From: Stutzerimonas stutzeri
Lineage (GTDB): Bacteria; Pseudomonadota; Gammaproteobacteria; Pseudomonadales; Pseudomonadaceae
DNA: 64,000 bases
Direction: 5' to 3'
Assembly: GCF_038561965.1 (NCBI RefSeq)
Contig: NZ_CP139348.1
Location: 1,116,001 to 1,180,000 of the forward strand
Shown: in pieces, positions 8,316 through 16,770 of the stretch
How the letters are laid out: every line of letters begins with the position of its first letter
How positions within the stretch are numbered: the stretch's first letter is position 1
Notes under the pieces: generated by a model
Seen by the model: the letters and a program-made list of their open reading frames with translations, nothing else
Told to the model about the DNA's origin: nothing
Databases searched by the model: none
Program-made: the position numbers and the translations under genes

Positions 8316-9023
8316 GTGAGCGCCGAAGCCAACAAGCATGCCCGACAACTCCTGCTCAAGGAATACCGCGGCGTGCTCTCCACTCATTCCCAGGCCATGC
8401 CGGGATTTCCATTCGGTTCGGTAGTGCCTTACTGCCTGGACGCCAATGGCTGGTCGCTGATCCTGATCAGCCGCATCGCCCAGCACACCCGCAATCTAAA
8501 AGCTGATGGTCACTGCTCGCTGCTGGTTGGCGAACGCGCCGCCGAGGACGTGCAGGCTGCTGGGCGGCTTACGCTGTTGGCCGTAGCCCGACAGCTCGAC
8601 GAGCCTGCGGCGATCGAGTCGGCCGCGCAGCGCTACTACAGCTACTTTCCCGAGTCGCGCGATTACCATCGTGTGCATGACTTCGATTTCTGGGTGCTGG
8701 AGCCGGTGCGCTGGCGCTATATCGGCGGTTTCGGTGCAATTCACTGGCTGGATCACGTCGCACTGGCCAATCCCTTTGCGGTCGAAAATGGTGAGCTGGA
8801 GCGGGGCATGGTCGAGCACATGAACGACGACCACGCTGCCGCCATCGCCCGTTACGTCGAGCAGGCCGGTTTGCCGCAGAGTACGCCTGCGCAGATGGCT
8901 GGCGTCGACAGCGAGGGATTCCATCTGCGTATCGGCCAGGCACTGCATTGGCTGGCGTTCCCGCAGCCCTGCGAAACGCCGATGGCAGTGCGCCAAGCGC
9001 TGGTTGCGATGGCGCGTGGCTGA
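8316..9023 (+). CDS. HugZ-like heme-utilisation / pyridoxamine-oxidase-fold protein
   Basis: 235 residues from GTG with GAGGAG 5 bp upstream. The N-terminal split-barrel FMN-binding fold (about 1-150, with 'STHSQAMPGFPFGSVVPYCLD') is followed by a DUF2470 domain with 'MVEHMNDDHAAAIARY' (~165-180). HugZ relatives degrade or bind heme with that C-terminal His region; other members have unknown activity, so heme oxygenase function is inferred only. Cytoplasmic. Confidence 0.8.
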   Translation: MSAEANKHARQLLLKEYRGVLSTHSQAMPGFPFGSVVPYCLDANGWSLILISRIAQHTRNLKADGHCSLLVGERAAEDVQAAGRLTLLAVARQLDEPAAIESAAQRYYSYFPESRDYHRVHDFDFWVLEPVRWRYIGGFGAIHWLDHVALANPFAVENGELERGMVEHMNDDHAAAIARYVEQAGLPQSTPAQMAGVDSEGFHLRIGQALHWLAFPQPCETPMAVRQALVAMARG

Positions 9024-9155
9024 AGTGGATTCAGTTTCGCTTCAGCCGCATTGCGCATAATCCGGTTACAGGCTGTTTTCTATCCGGGTTGAATTAGGCC
9101 GACCATGCCGCCATCTACAGAGGACTGGAAGCTGATCTTCCGTCAAGGACCATCG

Positions 9156-9614
9156 ATGCGAATCTTCTTTGTACTGTTTCTGTTGTTTCCGTTGGCCGAG
9201 CTGTATGTGCTGATCAAGGTCGGCAGTTCCATCGGCGCGCTGGCGACCATCCTGCTGCTGGTGCTCAGCGGCATCGCCGGCGTGTTGCTGTTGCGCTTGG
9301 CCGGTTTCGCCACGGCCTGGCGCGCCCGCGAGCGTCTGGCGCGTGGTGAACTGCCCGAGCGCGAAATGCTGCAGGGGCTGATGATGGCCATCGGCGGCGG
9401 CTTGCTGTTCCTGCCCGGCTTCATCAGTGATGTGCTGGCGCTGATCGTGCTCTTCCCGCCGACCCGCAACTTTCTGTTCCGTCAGATCAACCGGCGGATC
9501 GAAGCACGGATGCGCCGTCAGCGCGCTTTCTCCGACGATCTGCAGGCGCGCGCCAACCCGCAGCGGCCGAACGTGATTGAGGGCGAATGGGAGCGCAATG
9601 ACCGCGACCGCTAG
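9156..9614 (+). CDS. fxsA: FxsA family inner-membrane protein
   Basis: 152 residues from MRIFFVLFLLFPLAELYVLIKVG with AAGGA upstream (a longer reading from 9105 lacks support). Membrane helices at about 3-20, 25-45 and 75-100, then a charged cytoplasmic tail with Arg-rich 'RQINRRIEARMRRQRAF'. In E. coli FxsA relieves phage T7 exclusion when overproduced; its normal role is unknown. Its place just upstream of groESL is conserved in many proteobacteria. Confidence 0.9.
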   Translation: MRIFFVLFLLFPLAELYVLIKVGSSIGALATILLLVLSGIAGVLLLRLAGFATAWRARERLARGELPEREMLQGLMMAIGGGLLFLPGFISDVLALIVLFPPTRNFLFRQINRRIEARMRRQRAFSDDLQARANPQRPNVIEGEWERNDRDR

Positions 9615-9632
9615 GCCGGCCAATCGCTGTTT

Positions 9633-9659
9633 CGGCATGCTCTCAGGCATGCCGTTTTT
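9633..9659 (+). terminator. Rho-independent terminator of fxsA
   Basis: CGGCATGC-TCTCAG-GCATGCCG followed by TTTTT; separates fxsA from the heat-shock promoter of groES. Confidence 0.85.
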
Positions 9660-9691
9660 GGTTTTCAGCCATGAAAATTTCATGCGCGCCC

Positions 9692-9719
9692 CTTGAAATA
9701 CTCTTGAACGCCCGCATGT
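9692..9719 (+). promoter_or_regulatory. Sigma-32 heat-shock promoter of groESL
   Basis: CTTGAAA at 9692-9698, a 12-bp spacer, then CCCGCATGT at 9711-9719. This agrees with the sigma-32 pattern CTTGAAA-N11-16-CCCCATNT. It lies about 145 bp before the groES start. Confidence 0.8.
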
Positions 9720-9862
9720 AGCGGACACCGCAAGGTCGCTGTCGTGTTCGACAGTCCGTCTTCTGCGGCTCGCATTGCGGGCCGCAACCGGCACCGCCGG
9801 ATTTGCCCAACCCGCCGATGAAGGTCATCGGCATGGAATAACTCTACTAGGAGAGATCGACA

Positions 9863-10156
9863 ATGAAGCTTCGTCCTCTGCATGACCGCGTCGTAATTCG
9901 TCGCAGCGAAGAAGAAACCAAGACCGCAGGCGGTATCGTTCTGCCGGGCTCCGCTGCCGAAAAGCCGAACCGTGGCGAGATCGTCGCTGTAGGCACTGGT
10001 CGCGTTCTGGATAACGGCGAAGTCCGTCAGCTGGCCGTCAAGGTTGGCGACCAGGTTGTATTCGGCCCTTACTCCGGCAGCAACACCGTCAAGGTTGACG
10101 GTGAAGATCTGCTGGTGATGAGCGAGAACGAAATCCTCGCCGTCGTCGAAGCCTGA
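9863..10156 (+). CDS. groES: Co-chaperonin GroES
   Basis: 97 residues, full length: MKLRPLHDRVVIRRSEEETKTAGGIVLPGSA with the mobile loop around residues 17-35 that contacts GroEL, and 'GRVLDNGEVRQLAVKVGDQVVFG' in the barrel. AGGAGAG ribosome site. Caps the GroEL ring in ATP-driven folding. First gene of the heat-shock operon, 57 bp before groEL. Confidence 0.98.
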   Translation: MKLRPLHDRVVIRRSEEETKTAGGIVLPGSAAEKPNRGEIVAVGTGRVLDNGEVRQLAVKVGDQVVFGPYSGSNTVKVDGEDLLVMSENEILAVVEA

Positions 10157-10213
10157 TCAGCGTTCGCCTCTAGCGAACTGCGTTCCATCAACAGAATTTG
10201 AGGAAGAATCAAC

Positions 10214-11863
10214 ATGGCTGCTAAAGAAGTTAAGTTCGGCGACTCCGCTCGCAAGAAGATGCTGGTTGGCGTCAACGTCCTGGCTGACGCGGTAAAAGCG
10301 ACCCTCGGCCCGAAAGGTCGTAACGTCGTCATCGAGAAGAGCTTTGGCGCTCCGACCATCACCAAGGATGGCGTTTCCGTTGCCAAGGAAATCGAGCTGA
10401 AAGACCGTTTCGAAAACATGGGCGCGCAGCTGGTCAAGGACGTTGCTTCCCGTGCCAACGATGACGCGGGCGACGGCACCACCACTGCTACCGTTCTGGC
10501 TCAGTCGATCGTCAACGAAGGCCTGAAGGCCGTTGCTGCCGGCATGAACCCGATGGACCTCAAGCGTGGCATCGACAAGGCGACCATCGCCATCGTCGCC
10601 GAGCTGAAGAATCAGTCCAAGCCATGCGCTGACTTCAAGGCCATCGCTCAGGTTGGCACCATCTCCGCTAACTCCGACAGCTCCATCGGCGCCATCATCG
10701 CCGAAGCCATGGAGAAGGTTGGCAAGGAAGGCGTGATCACCGTTGAAGAAGGCTCGGGCCTGGAAAACGAACTGTCTGTCGTTGAAGGCATGCAGTTCGA
10801 CCGTGGTTACCTGTCCCCGTACTTCATCAACAAGCCGGACACCATGGTCGCCGAGCTGGACAGCCCGCTGCTGCTGCTGGTCGACAAGAAGATCTCCAAC
10901 ATCCGCGAAATGCTGCCGGTGCTGGAAGCTGTTGCCAAAGCCGGTCGTCCGCTGCTGATCGTCGCTGAAGACGTCGAGGGCGAAGCCCTGGCGACTCTGG
11001 TCGTCAACAACATGCGTGGCATCGTCAAGGTTGCTGCGGTCAAGGCACCTGGCTTCGGCGATCGTCGCAAGGCCATGCTGCAGGATCTCGCCATCCTGAC
11101 TGGCGGTACCGTGATTTCCGAAGAAGTCGGCCTGAGCCTGGAAACCGCTACCCTGGAGCATCTGGGTAACGCCAAGCGCGTTGTGCTGAACAAGGAAAAC
11201 ACCACCATCATCGATGGTGCTGGCCAGCAGGTCGACATCGAAGCTCGCGTTGCGCAGATCCGCAAGCAGGTCGAAGACACCACTTCCGACTACGACAAAG
11301 AGAAGCTGCAAGAGCGTCTGGCCAAGCTGGCTGGCGGTGTTGCCGTGATCAAGGTCGGTGCTGGCACCGAAGTCGAGATGAAAGAGAAGAAAGCCCGCGT
11401 TGAAGACGCGCTGCACGCAACCCGTGCTGCCGTTGAAGAAGGCGTGGTACCTGGCGGCGGTGTCGCTCTGGTCCGTGCACTGCAGGCGATCTCCGAGCTG
11501 AAGGGCGAAAACGCCGATCAGGACGTGGGCATTACTCTGCTGCGTCGTGCTGTCGAAGCACCGCTGCGTCAGATCGTTGCCAACTCCGGTGGCGAGCCGA
11601 GCGTTGTGGTCGACAAGGTCAAGCAGGGCAATGGTAACTACGGTTACAACGCTGCGACCGACGAGTACGGTGACATGATCGAGATGGGCATTCTCGATCC
11701 GGCCAAGGTAACCCGTTCTGCTCTGCAGGCCGCCGCTTCCATCGCCAGCCTGATGATCACCACCGAAGCGATGATCGCTGAAGTGGCTGACGACAAGGCT
11801 GCTGGTGGCATGCCGGACATGGGTGGCATGGGTGGCATGGGTGGCATGGGCGGCATGATGTAA
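10214..11863 (+). CDS. groEL: Chaperonin GroEL
   Basis: 549 residues, full length. N-terminal MAAKEVKFGDSARKKMLVGVNVLADAVKATLGPKGRNV; ATP-site 'DGTTTATVLAQSIVNEGLKAVAAGMNPMDLKRGID' (~87-120); C-terminal Gly-Gly-Met repeat tail ending GGMM. Forms the double heptameric folding chamber with GroES. Preceded by GAGGAAG. Ends at a strong terminator. Confidence 0.99.
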   Translation: MAAKEVKFGDSARKKMLVGVNVLADAVKATLGPKGRNVVIEKSFGAPTITKDGVSVAKEIELKDRFENMGAQLVKDVASRANDDAGDGTTTATVLAQSIVNEGLKAVAAGMNPMDLKRGIDKATIAIVAELKNQSKPCADFKAIAQVGTISANSDSSIGAIIAEAMEKVGKEGVITVEEGSGLENELSVVEGMQFDRGYLSPYFINKPDTMVAELDSPLLLLVDKKISNIREMLPVLEAVAKAGRPLLIVAEDVEGEALATLVVNNMRGIVKVAAVKAPGFGDRRKAMLQDLAILTGGTVISEEVGLSLETATLEHLGNAKRVVLNKENTTIIDGAGQQVDIEARVAQIRKQVEDTTSDYDKEKLQERLAKLAGGVAVIKVGAGTEVEMKEKKARVEDALHATRAAVEEGVVPGGGVALVRALQAISELKGENADQDVGITLLRRAVEAPLRQIVANSGGEPSVVVDKVKQGNGNYGYNAATDEYGDMIEMGILDPAKVTRSALQAAASIASLMITTEAMIAEVADDKAAGGMPDMGGMGGMGGMGGMM

Positions 11864-11888
11864 GCCGACCGGCCCCTGAGCTGCAAAA

Positions 11889-11916
11889 GAACCCCGCCTC
11901 GTGCGGGGTTTTTTTT
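11889..11916 (+). terminator. Rho-independent terminator of groESL
   Basis: AACCCCGC-CTCGT-GCGGGGTT followed by a run of eight T. Confidence 0.92.
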
Positions 11917-12040
11917 GACCTTGCGATAGCATGCCGGTCAGGTTCGCGACGACCGATGTGACCGTTCGTCCAAAAGCACGCAAGAATTTACCAGCTAGGC
12001 TACGGTCAGTTAACTATCCGCTTAATCAAGGGCTTACGCC

Positions 12041-12262
12041 ATGAAGCTGGAAATAGCTCGAGGATTGTTTCTGGTCGGCGCGCTTGGGGTTACCACGCTG
12101 TGCGTGGCGGCTTGGAACGAGCCTGGCGCCACGCTGGTACAGAGCAGTGCAACGCGCGATTACTGTCCGCTGCCGCCCAGCGGCAAGGCCCGATTCGACG
12201 CCGCGCGGCCCGATCAGGATCTGTTGTTGCTGCTTTACGGCTTGTCCCAGGGGATGCGTTGA
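12041..12262 (+). CDS. Small hypothetical secreted or membrane-anchored protein
   Basis: 73 residues starting MKLEIARGLFLVGALGVTTLCVAAWNEPG; AAGGGC lies upstream of ATG. The first ~24 residues form a signal-peptide or signal-anchor helix. The remainder ('CPLPPSGKARFDAARPDQDLLLLLYGLSQGMR') has no recognisable domain. It ends 19 bp before the convergent mexW gene. Plausible as a real gene because of start context and the hydrophobic leader; function unknown. Confidence 0.5.
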   Translation: MKLEIARGLFLVGALGVTTLCVAAWNEPGATLVQSSATRDYCPLPPSGKARFDAARPDQDLLLLLYGLSQGMR

Positions 12263-12281
12263 GCCACGCACCACCTGGGCA

Positions 12282-15200
12282 TCAGCTGGCGCTGACCACC
12301 GCGCGCTCGCTCGGTACGCGGTCCGGCTGGGCTACGAGGTCATAGACCGCTGGTAGCACGAACAGGGTGAACAACGTCCCCACCGACATGCCGGTGGCGA
12401 TCACCAGGCCGATATCGAAGCGGCTGACCGCACCGGCACCGCTGGCAATGATCAGCGGCACCATGCCGAACACTGTTGCAGCAGTGGTCATCAGTACCGG
12501 GCGCAGGCGGATCGCCGCGGCTTCTTCCACCGCTTCGCGTCGACTCAGCCCTTGTTCACGGCGCAGCTGATTGGCGAATTCGACGATCATGATGCCGTGC
12601 TTGCTGATCAGGCCGATCAGCGTCACCAAGCCCACCTGTGTATAGATGTTCATGCTCGACAGGCCGAGAAACAGCGGCACCAGCGCACCGCAGACCGAGA
12701 GTGGCACGGTAACCAGGATGACCAGCGGATCGCGGAAGCTTTCAAACTGGGCAGCCAGCACCAGGAAAATCACCGCCAAAGCCAAAGCAAAGGTCAGATA
12801 CAGCGCGTTGCCTTCCTGGATGTACTGCCGCGAGGCACCGGCGTAATCGAAACCGAAGCCGTCGGGCGCCTCTTCGCGGGCTATGGTCTGCAGCGTATCG
12901 ATCGCTTCCCCCATGCTGACGATCGGAAAGCCCTGGATCATTGCCGCGTTGAGTTGCTGGAACTGCTTGAGCTGGGTTGGGCGTGCGCGATCACGCACCT
13001 TTATCAGCGTCGACAGAGGCAGCATCTGACCTTGCCCGTTGCGCACGTAGTAGTTGCTCAGCCACTCGGGGTTGTCGCGGTAGGCGCGCTCGACTTGAGC
13101 GATGACCTTGTAGCTGCGACCCTCGATGGTGAAGCGGTTGATCTCGCCCTCGCCGAGAAGGGTACTCAGTGTCAGGCCGAGGTCCTCCATGGAGACGCCC
13201 ATTTGCGCGGCCTTCTCGCGGTCGATCTCGACCACGATCTCCGGTTTGTCGAAGGCCAGATCCACATCGAGGAAGGCGAATTTGCCCGATTCCTCGGCGC
13301 GCTTGCGGATGCGGTCGGTCACTTGCAGCAGCGTCTCGTAGTCGTTCGCCGTGTTGATGACGAACTGGAACGGCAGACCCTCACCCGTGCCAGGTAGCGA
13401 GGGCAGGTTGAAGCCGAAGATCTGCAGGCCGGGCAGGCGGTCGAGCTTGGCCTGCACTTCGGGGAGGATTTCCATCTGCGAGCGCTCGCGCTCATCCCAG
13501 GGTTTGAGCAAGAAGCCGCCGATGCCGCTTTGCACGCCATCGAAGCCATTGATCTGGAACCAGGAGTAGTACTCCGGAAAGCTCTGGAATATCTCCAGGA
13601 ACTGGTCGGTGTAGGCGTTCAGATAGTCCAGGTTGGCGGTTTTTGGCGCGCTGGCCATCATGAATACGATGCCCTGGTCCTCTTCTGGCGCCAGTTCGCT
13701 TTCGGTGAACATGAGCAGGGCGGGAATCAGCGCGAGGACCAGCACGGCAAACACCAGCACCACCGGGCGCGTGTTCAGGGTGCCGTGCAGAGCGCGCTGG
13801 TAACGTTGCTTCAGCCGCTCGAACAGCTCGTCCAGACGGTTGGCAAATCCGCTGGGGTTCTCCTCGTGACGCAGCAGCTTCGAACACATCATCGGTGACA
13901 GCGTCAGCGCCACGACGCCGGAAATCAGCACGGCCCCGGCCAAGGTCAGGGCAAACTCCTGGAACAGCGCTCCGGTGAGCCCCTGTAGGAAGCCGATGGG
14001 CGCATAGACCGCCGCCAGGGTAATGGTCATCGTCACCACCGGCATGGCGATTTCCCGCGCGCCGTCGATGGCCGCCTGAAACGGCGCCTTGCCCTGTTCG
14101 ATATGCCGGTGGATGTTTTCCACCACGACGATGGCGTCGTCCACCACCAGACCGATTGCCAACACCATGGCCAGCAGCGTCAGCAGGTTGATCGAATAAC
14201 CCATGGCCTGCATGAAGAACATCACGCCGATCATCGACAGGGGAATGGTCACCACCGGAATCAGCACGGTGCGCAGCGAGCCGAGGAAGAGGAACACAAC
14301 GATGACGACGATCACTGCCGCCTCGGCCAGGGTCTTCACCACCTCGTCGATGGAGGCCTGGATGAACTCGGTGGCGTCGTAGGCGATGCTGGCCTTGAGT
14401 CCGGGCGGCAATTGCGCCTCGATCTGCGGCATGATTGCGCGCACTTCCTTGATCACATCAAGCGGGTTGGCGCTGGGGGTACCCTTGATGCCGATATAGA
14501 CGGAGGGAATGCCGTCGAAAGAGCTGATCGAGTTGTAGCTCTCGGCACCCATCTCCACCCGCGCGACGTCGCCCAGCAGCACCCGGCTGTCGCCTTGGGT
14601 GCGCAGCGGGATCGCGGCGAACGCCTCCGGAGTCTTCAGTTCGGTGTCGGCGTTGATGCTGGTGACTACATACTGACCTTTCACCTCGCCAGCCGCGGAG
14701 AGGAAGTTGTACTTGCGCACCGCCTCGTTGACGTCACTGGCGGAAACCCCGTACGCCGCGAGCTTCACCGGATCCAGCCAGAGGCGCATGGCGAAGACCT
14801 GATTGCCGAGGATTTCCGCTTCGGCCATGCCCGGCAGCGTGGCCAGCTTCGGCTGAATCACTCGCGACAGATAGTCGGTGATTTGCGGGTTGGAGAGCTG
14901 GTCGCTGTAGAAGCTGATGTACATCAGCGCGGTGGAGTCGGCCGCCTGCTTGTTCAGCACGGGGTCCTCGGCGCTCTGCGGCAGCTGATTCTTCACCGAG
15001 TTGGCCTGGCTGAGCAGCTCGGTGTAGAGACGGTCGGTGTCGGCACCGATGCGCGCGTACACAGAGATTACCGAGGCGTTCTGCTGGCTGACCGAGGTCA
15101 TGTAGTCAACGCCTTCGGCGCTGGCCAGGCTCTGCTGGAGCGGCTGGGTGATATAGCCCTGAATGGTTTCGGCATTGGCGCCCGGATAGGCGGTAGTGAC

Positions 15201-15338
15201 CGTGATCAGGGCGCTTTCCATCTGCGGATACTGGCGAATGGTCAGGCTGTTGAACGCCTGCACGCCGAGCAGCACGATCAGCAGGCTGATGACGCTTGCC
15301 AGCACGGGTCGGCGGATGAAGGGATCGGTGAAAGCCAT
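12282..15338 (-). CDS. mexW: RND multidrug efflux pump, inner-membrane subunit (MexW-type)
   Basis: 1018 residues, the length I recall for P. aeruginosa MexW. Twelve membrane helices and two large periplasmic loops. TM4 carries the proton-relay Asp pair in 'GLVVDDAIVVVENIHR' (~400), and TM10-11 have 'LISKHGIMIVEFANQLR' (~925). N-terminus MAFTDPFIRRPVLASVISLLIVLLG is typical of the HAE-1 family. Proton-driven drug extrusion through a TolC-type channel; no outer-membrane partner is adjacent (MexVW is known to use OprM). 68 bp downstream of the fusion-protein gene. Confidence 0.9.
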   Translation of the reverse strand: MAFTDPFIRRPVLASVISLLIVLLGVQAFNSLTIRQYPQMESALITVTTAYPGANAETIQGYITQPLQQSLASAEGVDYMTSVSQQNASVISVYARIGADTDRLYTELLSQANSVKNQLPQSAEDPVLNKQAADSTALMYISFYSDQLSNPQITDYLSRVIQPKLATLPGMAEAEILGNQVFAMRLWLDPVKLAAYGVSASDVNEAVRKYNFLSAAGEVKGQYVVTSINADTELKTPEAFAAIPLRTQGDSRVLLGDVARVEMGAESYNSISSFDGIPSVYIGIKGTPSANPLDVIKEVRAIMPQIEAQLPPGLKASIAYDATEFIQASIDEVVKTLAEAAVIVVIVVFLFLGSLRTVLIPVVTIPLSMIGVMFFMQAMGYSINLLTLLAMVLAIGLVVDDAIVVVENIHRHIEQGKAPFQAAIDGAREIAMPVVTMTITLAAVYAPIGFLQGLTGALFQEFALTLAGAVLISGVVALTLSPMMCSKLLRHEENPSGFANRLDELFERLKQRYQRALHGTLNTRPVVLVFAVLVLALIPALLMFTESELAPEEDQGIVFMMASAPKTANLDYLNAYTDQFLEIFQSFPEYYSWFQINGFDGVQSGIGGFLLKPWDERERSQMEILPEVQAKLDRLPGLQIFGFNLPSLPGTGEGLPFQFVINTANDYETLLQVTDRIRKRAEESGKFAFLDVDLAFDKPEIVVEIDREKAAQMGVSMEDLGLTLSTLLGEGEINRFTIEGRSYKVIAQVERAYRDNPEWLSNYYVRNGQGQMLPLSTLIKVRDRARPTQLKQFQQLNAAMIQGFPIVSMGEAIDTLQTIAREEAPDGFGFDYAGASRQYIQEGNALYLTFALALAVIFLVLAAQFESFRDPLVILVTVPLSVCGALVPLFLGLSSMNIYTQVGLVTLIGLISKHGIMIVEFANQLRREQGLSRREAVEEAAAIRLRPVLMTTAATVFGMVPLIIASGAGAVSRFDIGLVIATGMSVGTLFTLFVLPAVYDLVAQPDRVPSERAVVSAS

Positions 15339-15406
15339 GGGAATTCCCTGGAACCTGTTCGAAGTCTGCTGTGCGTCGGGCCTGCCGTGTTACCGGCAGG
15401 CGCCGT

Positions 15407-16543
15407 TCAGTTGGTCGCCGGCTGCTGCGAGCCTTCCAGCTTGAGGGTACGGCTTTCGCTGATCGCGACATGGGCGCCGCTGTCCAGCTTGAGCTGGCCG
15501 GCAATGATCACTTGCTCGCCGCCCTCGAGGCCTTCGAAGACGACCGTCAGCCCATCGCGTCGCTCGCCGGTGGTGACGAAGCGGCGTTCGACCACCAGGT
15601 AAGGCTCGTCCGTGCTGATACCTTCCGGCGGCGTGCCTTCGGTCACCAGCAGTACCGAGTTGCCGTACAGCGTGTAGGTGATGGCCGTTTCCGGCACGAC
15701 CACCTGCGCCGTTTCGGTCGGCAGCAATACTTGAAGATCAGCGAACATGCCGGGCAACAGACGGCCGTCCGGGTTGGCCAGCTCGGCGCGCACCTGAACG
15801 TTACGGGTGCTGGTCTCCACTTTCGGGTTCAGCGCGGTGATCACGCCTTCGAAACGTTCGTCGGGGTAGGCGGCTACGCGCAGCTGAACCTTCTGTCCGA
15901 GGGCTAGCAGCGGCACATGCTGTTCGGCCAGAAAGAAGTCGACGTATAGCCTGGTCAGGTCCTGCAGCGTGGCGATCGGCGTGCCGGCAGCGATGTAGTC
16001 ACCTACGTCCACCTGACGAATGCCGATAGTGCCGGCAAAGGGTGCCAGCACGCGCTTCTTGGCCAGGCTGGCGCGCAGCTGGGCAACGCTTGCCTGGGCC
16101 TTCTGCGATTCGGCGTTGAGCCGGTCGTACTCGCTGCGGGAGATGGCCTGGCGATCAAGCAGGCTGCGTGCGCGCTGAAATTCCACTCGGGACAGGTTGA
16201 GGTCGGCTTCGGCGCTGGCCAGGCTGGCCTGCTCCATTTCGCTGTCCAGCAGCACAATCGCCTGGCCTTTGCTGACCTTCTCGCCAGACTGGAATTGTAC
16301 GTCGGTGATCGTCCCGGCGATCTCGACGCTGAGGTCGATGCCTTGAGAAGCTCTGAGCGTGCCGATTGCCGGCAGGCGGCTTTGCCAGTCCATGCGCCGG
16401 GCGAGCTCGGTTTCGACATTGATTGCCGGCTTGGGTGCCTGGAACTGCTGAATCTGTTGGTAGATCGAGTTGAACTTGAGTGCGGCGAGGATCGCAACGA
16501 CGACGACCACCGCGCCGAGCATGAACAGCATGCGGCGCAACAT
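15407..16543 (-). CDS. mexV: RND efflux periplasmic adaptor (MexV-type membrane fusion protein)
   Basis: 378 residues. N-terminal membrane anchor MLRRMLFMLGAVVVVVAILAAL without a lipobox; lipoyl halves 'IAGTITDVQFQSGEKVSKGQAIVLLD' (~70-100) and 'VLAPFAGTIGIRQVDVGDYIAAGTPIATLQD' (~165-200) flanking an alpha hairpin; then beta-barrel and membrane-proximal domains. Bridges MexW and the outer-membrane duct. First gene of the operon; no local regulator gene lies beside it. Confidence 0.9.
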   Translation of the reverse strand: MLRRMLFMLGAVVVVVAILAALKFNSIYQQIQQFQAPKPAINVETELARRMDWQSRLPAIGTLRASQGIDLSVEIAGTITDVQFQSGEKVSKGQAIVLLDSEMEQASLASAEADLNLSRVEFQRARSLLDRQAISRSEYDRLNAESQKAQASVAQLRASLAKKRVLAPFAGTIGIRQVDVGDYIAAGTPIATLQDLTRLYVDFFLAEQHVPLLALGQKVQLRVAAYPDERFEGVITALNPKVETSTRNVQVRAELANPDGRLLPGMFADLQVLLPTETAQVVVPETAITYTLYGNSVLLVTEGTPPEGISTDEPYLVVERRFVTTGERRDGLTVVFEGLEGGEQVIIAGQLKLDSGAHVAISESRTLKLEGSQQPATN

Positions 16544-16770
16544 TTTCCGATTTCCTTGGAGATGTGAGCCGGCTGTCTACTGCCATGATCGAGGCAGCCG
16601 TTCGAACGATCCGATCATTGCCGGGGTCGGCAACCTGCTGGCGCCTGGCGCAGCAGCAATCGGAGAGCGAGGAACTTAGCCCCGAATCGGGGCCAAGTAA
16701 AGAGGCAGGTAGGGTGAAAACCGCTGAAGGTCGGGATGGACGACTGTTTGCCGGCCCACCCCGCTATCGG

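Noticed and set aside
10157..11983. 608-codon open frame antisense to groEL
   Set aside because: It mirrors the groEL frame; strong codon bias in a GC-rich gene leaves few stops on the opposite strand. No ribosome site, and the translation is low-complexity His/Asp/Gln-rich.
14103..15602. 499-codon open frame antisense to mexW/mexV
   Set aside because: Spans the junction of two clear genes on the other strand and has the same shadow composition (His/Asp/Gln/Arg-rich).
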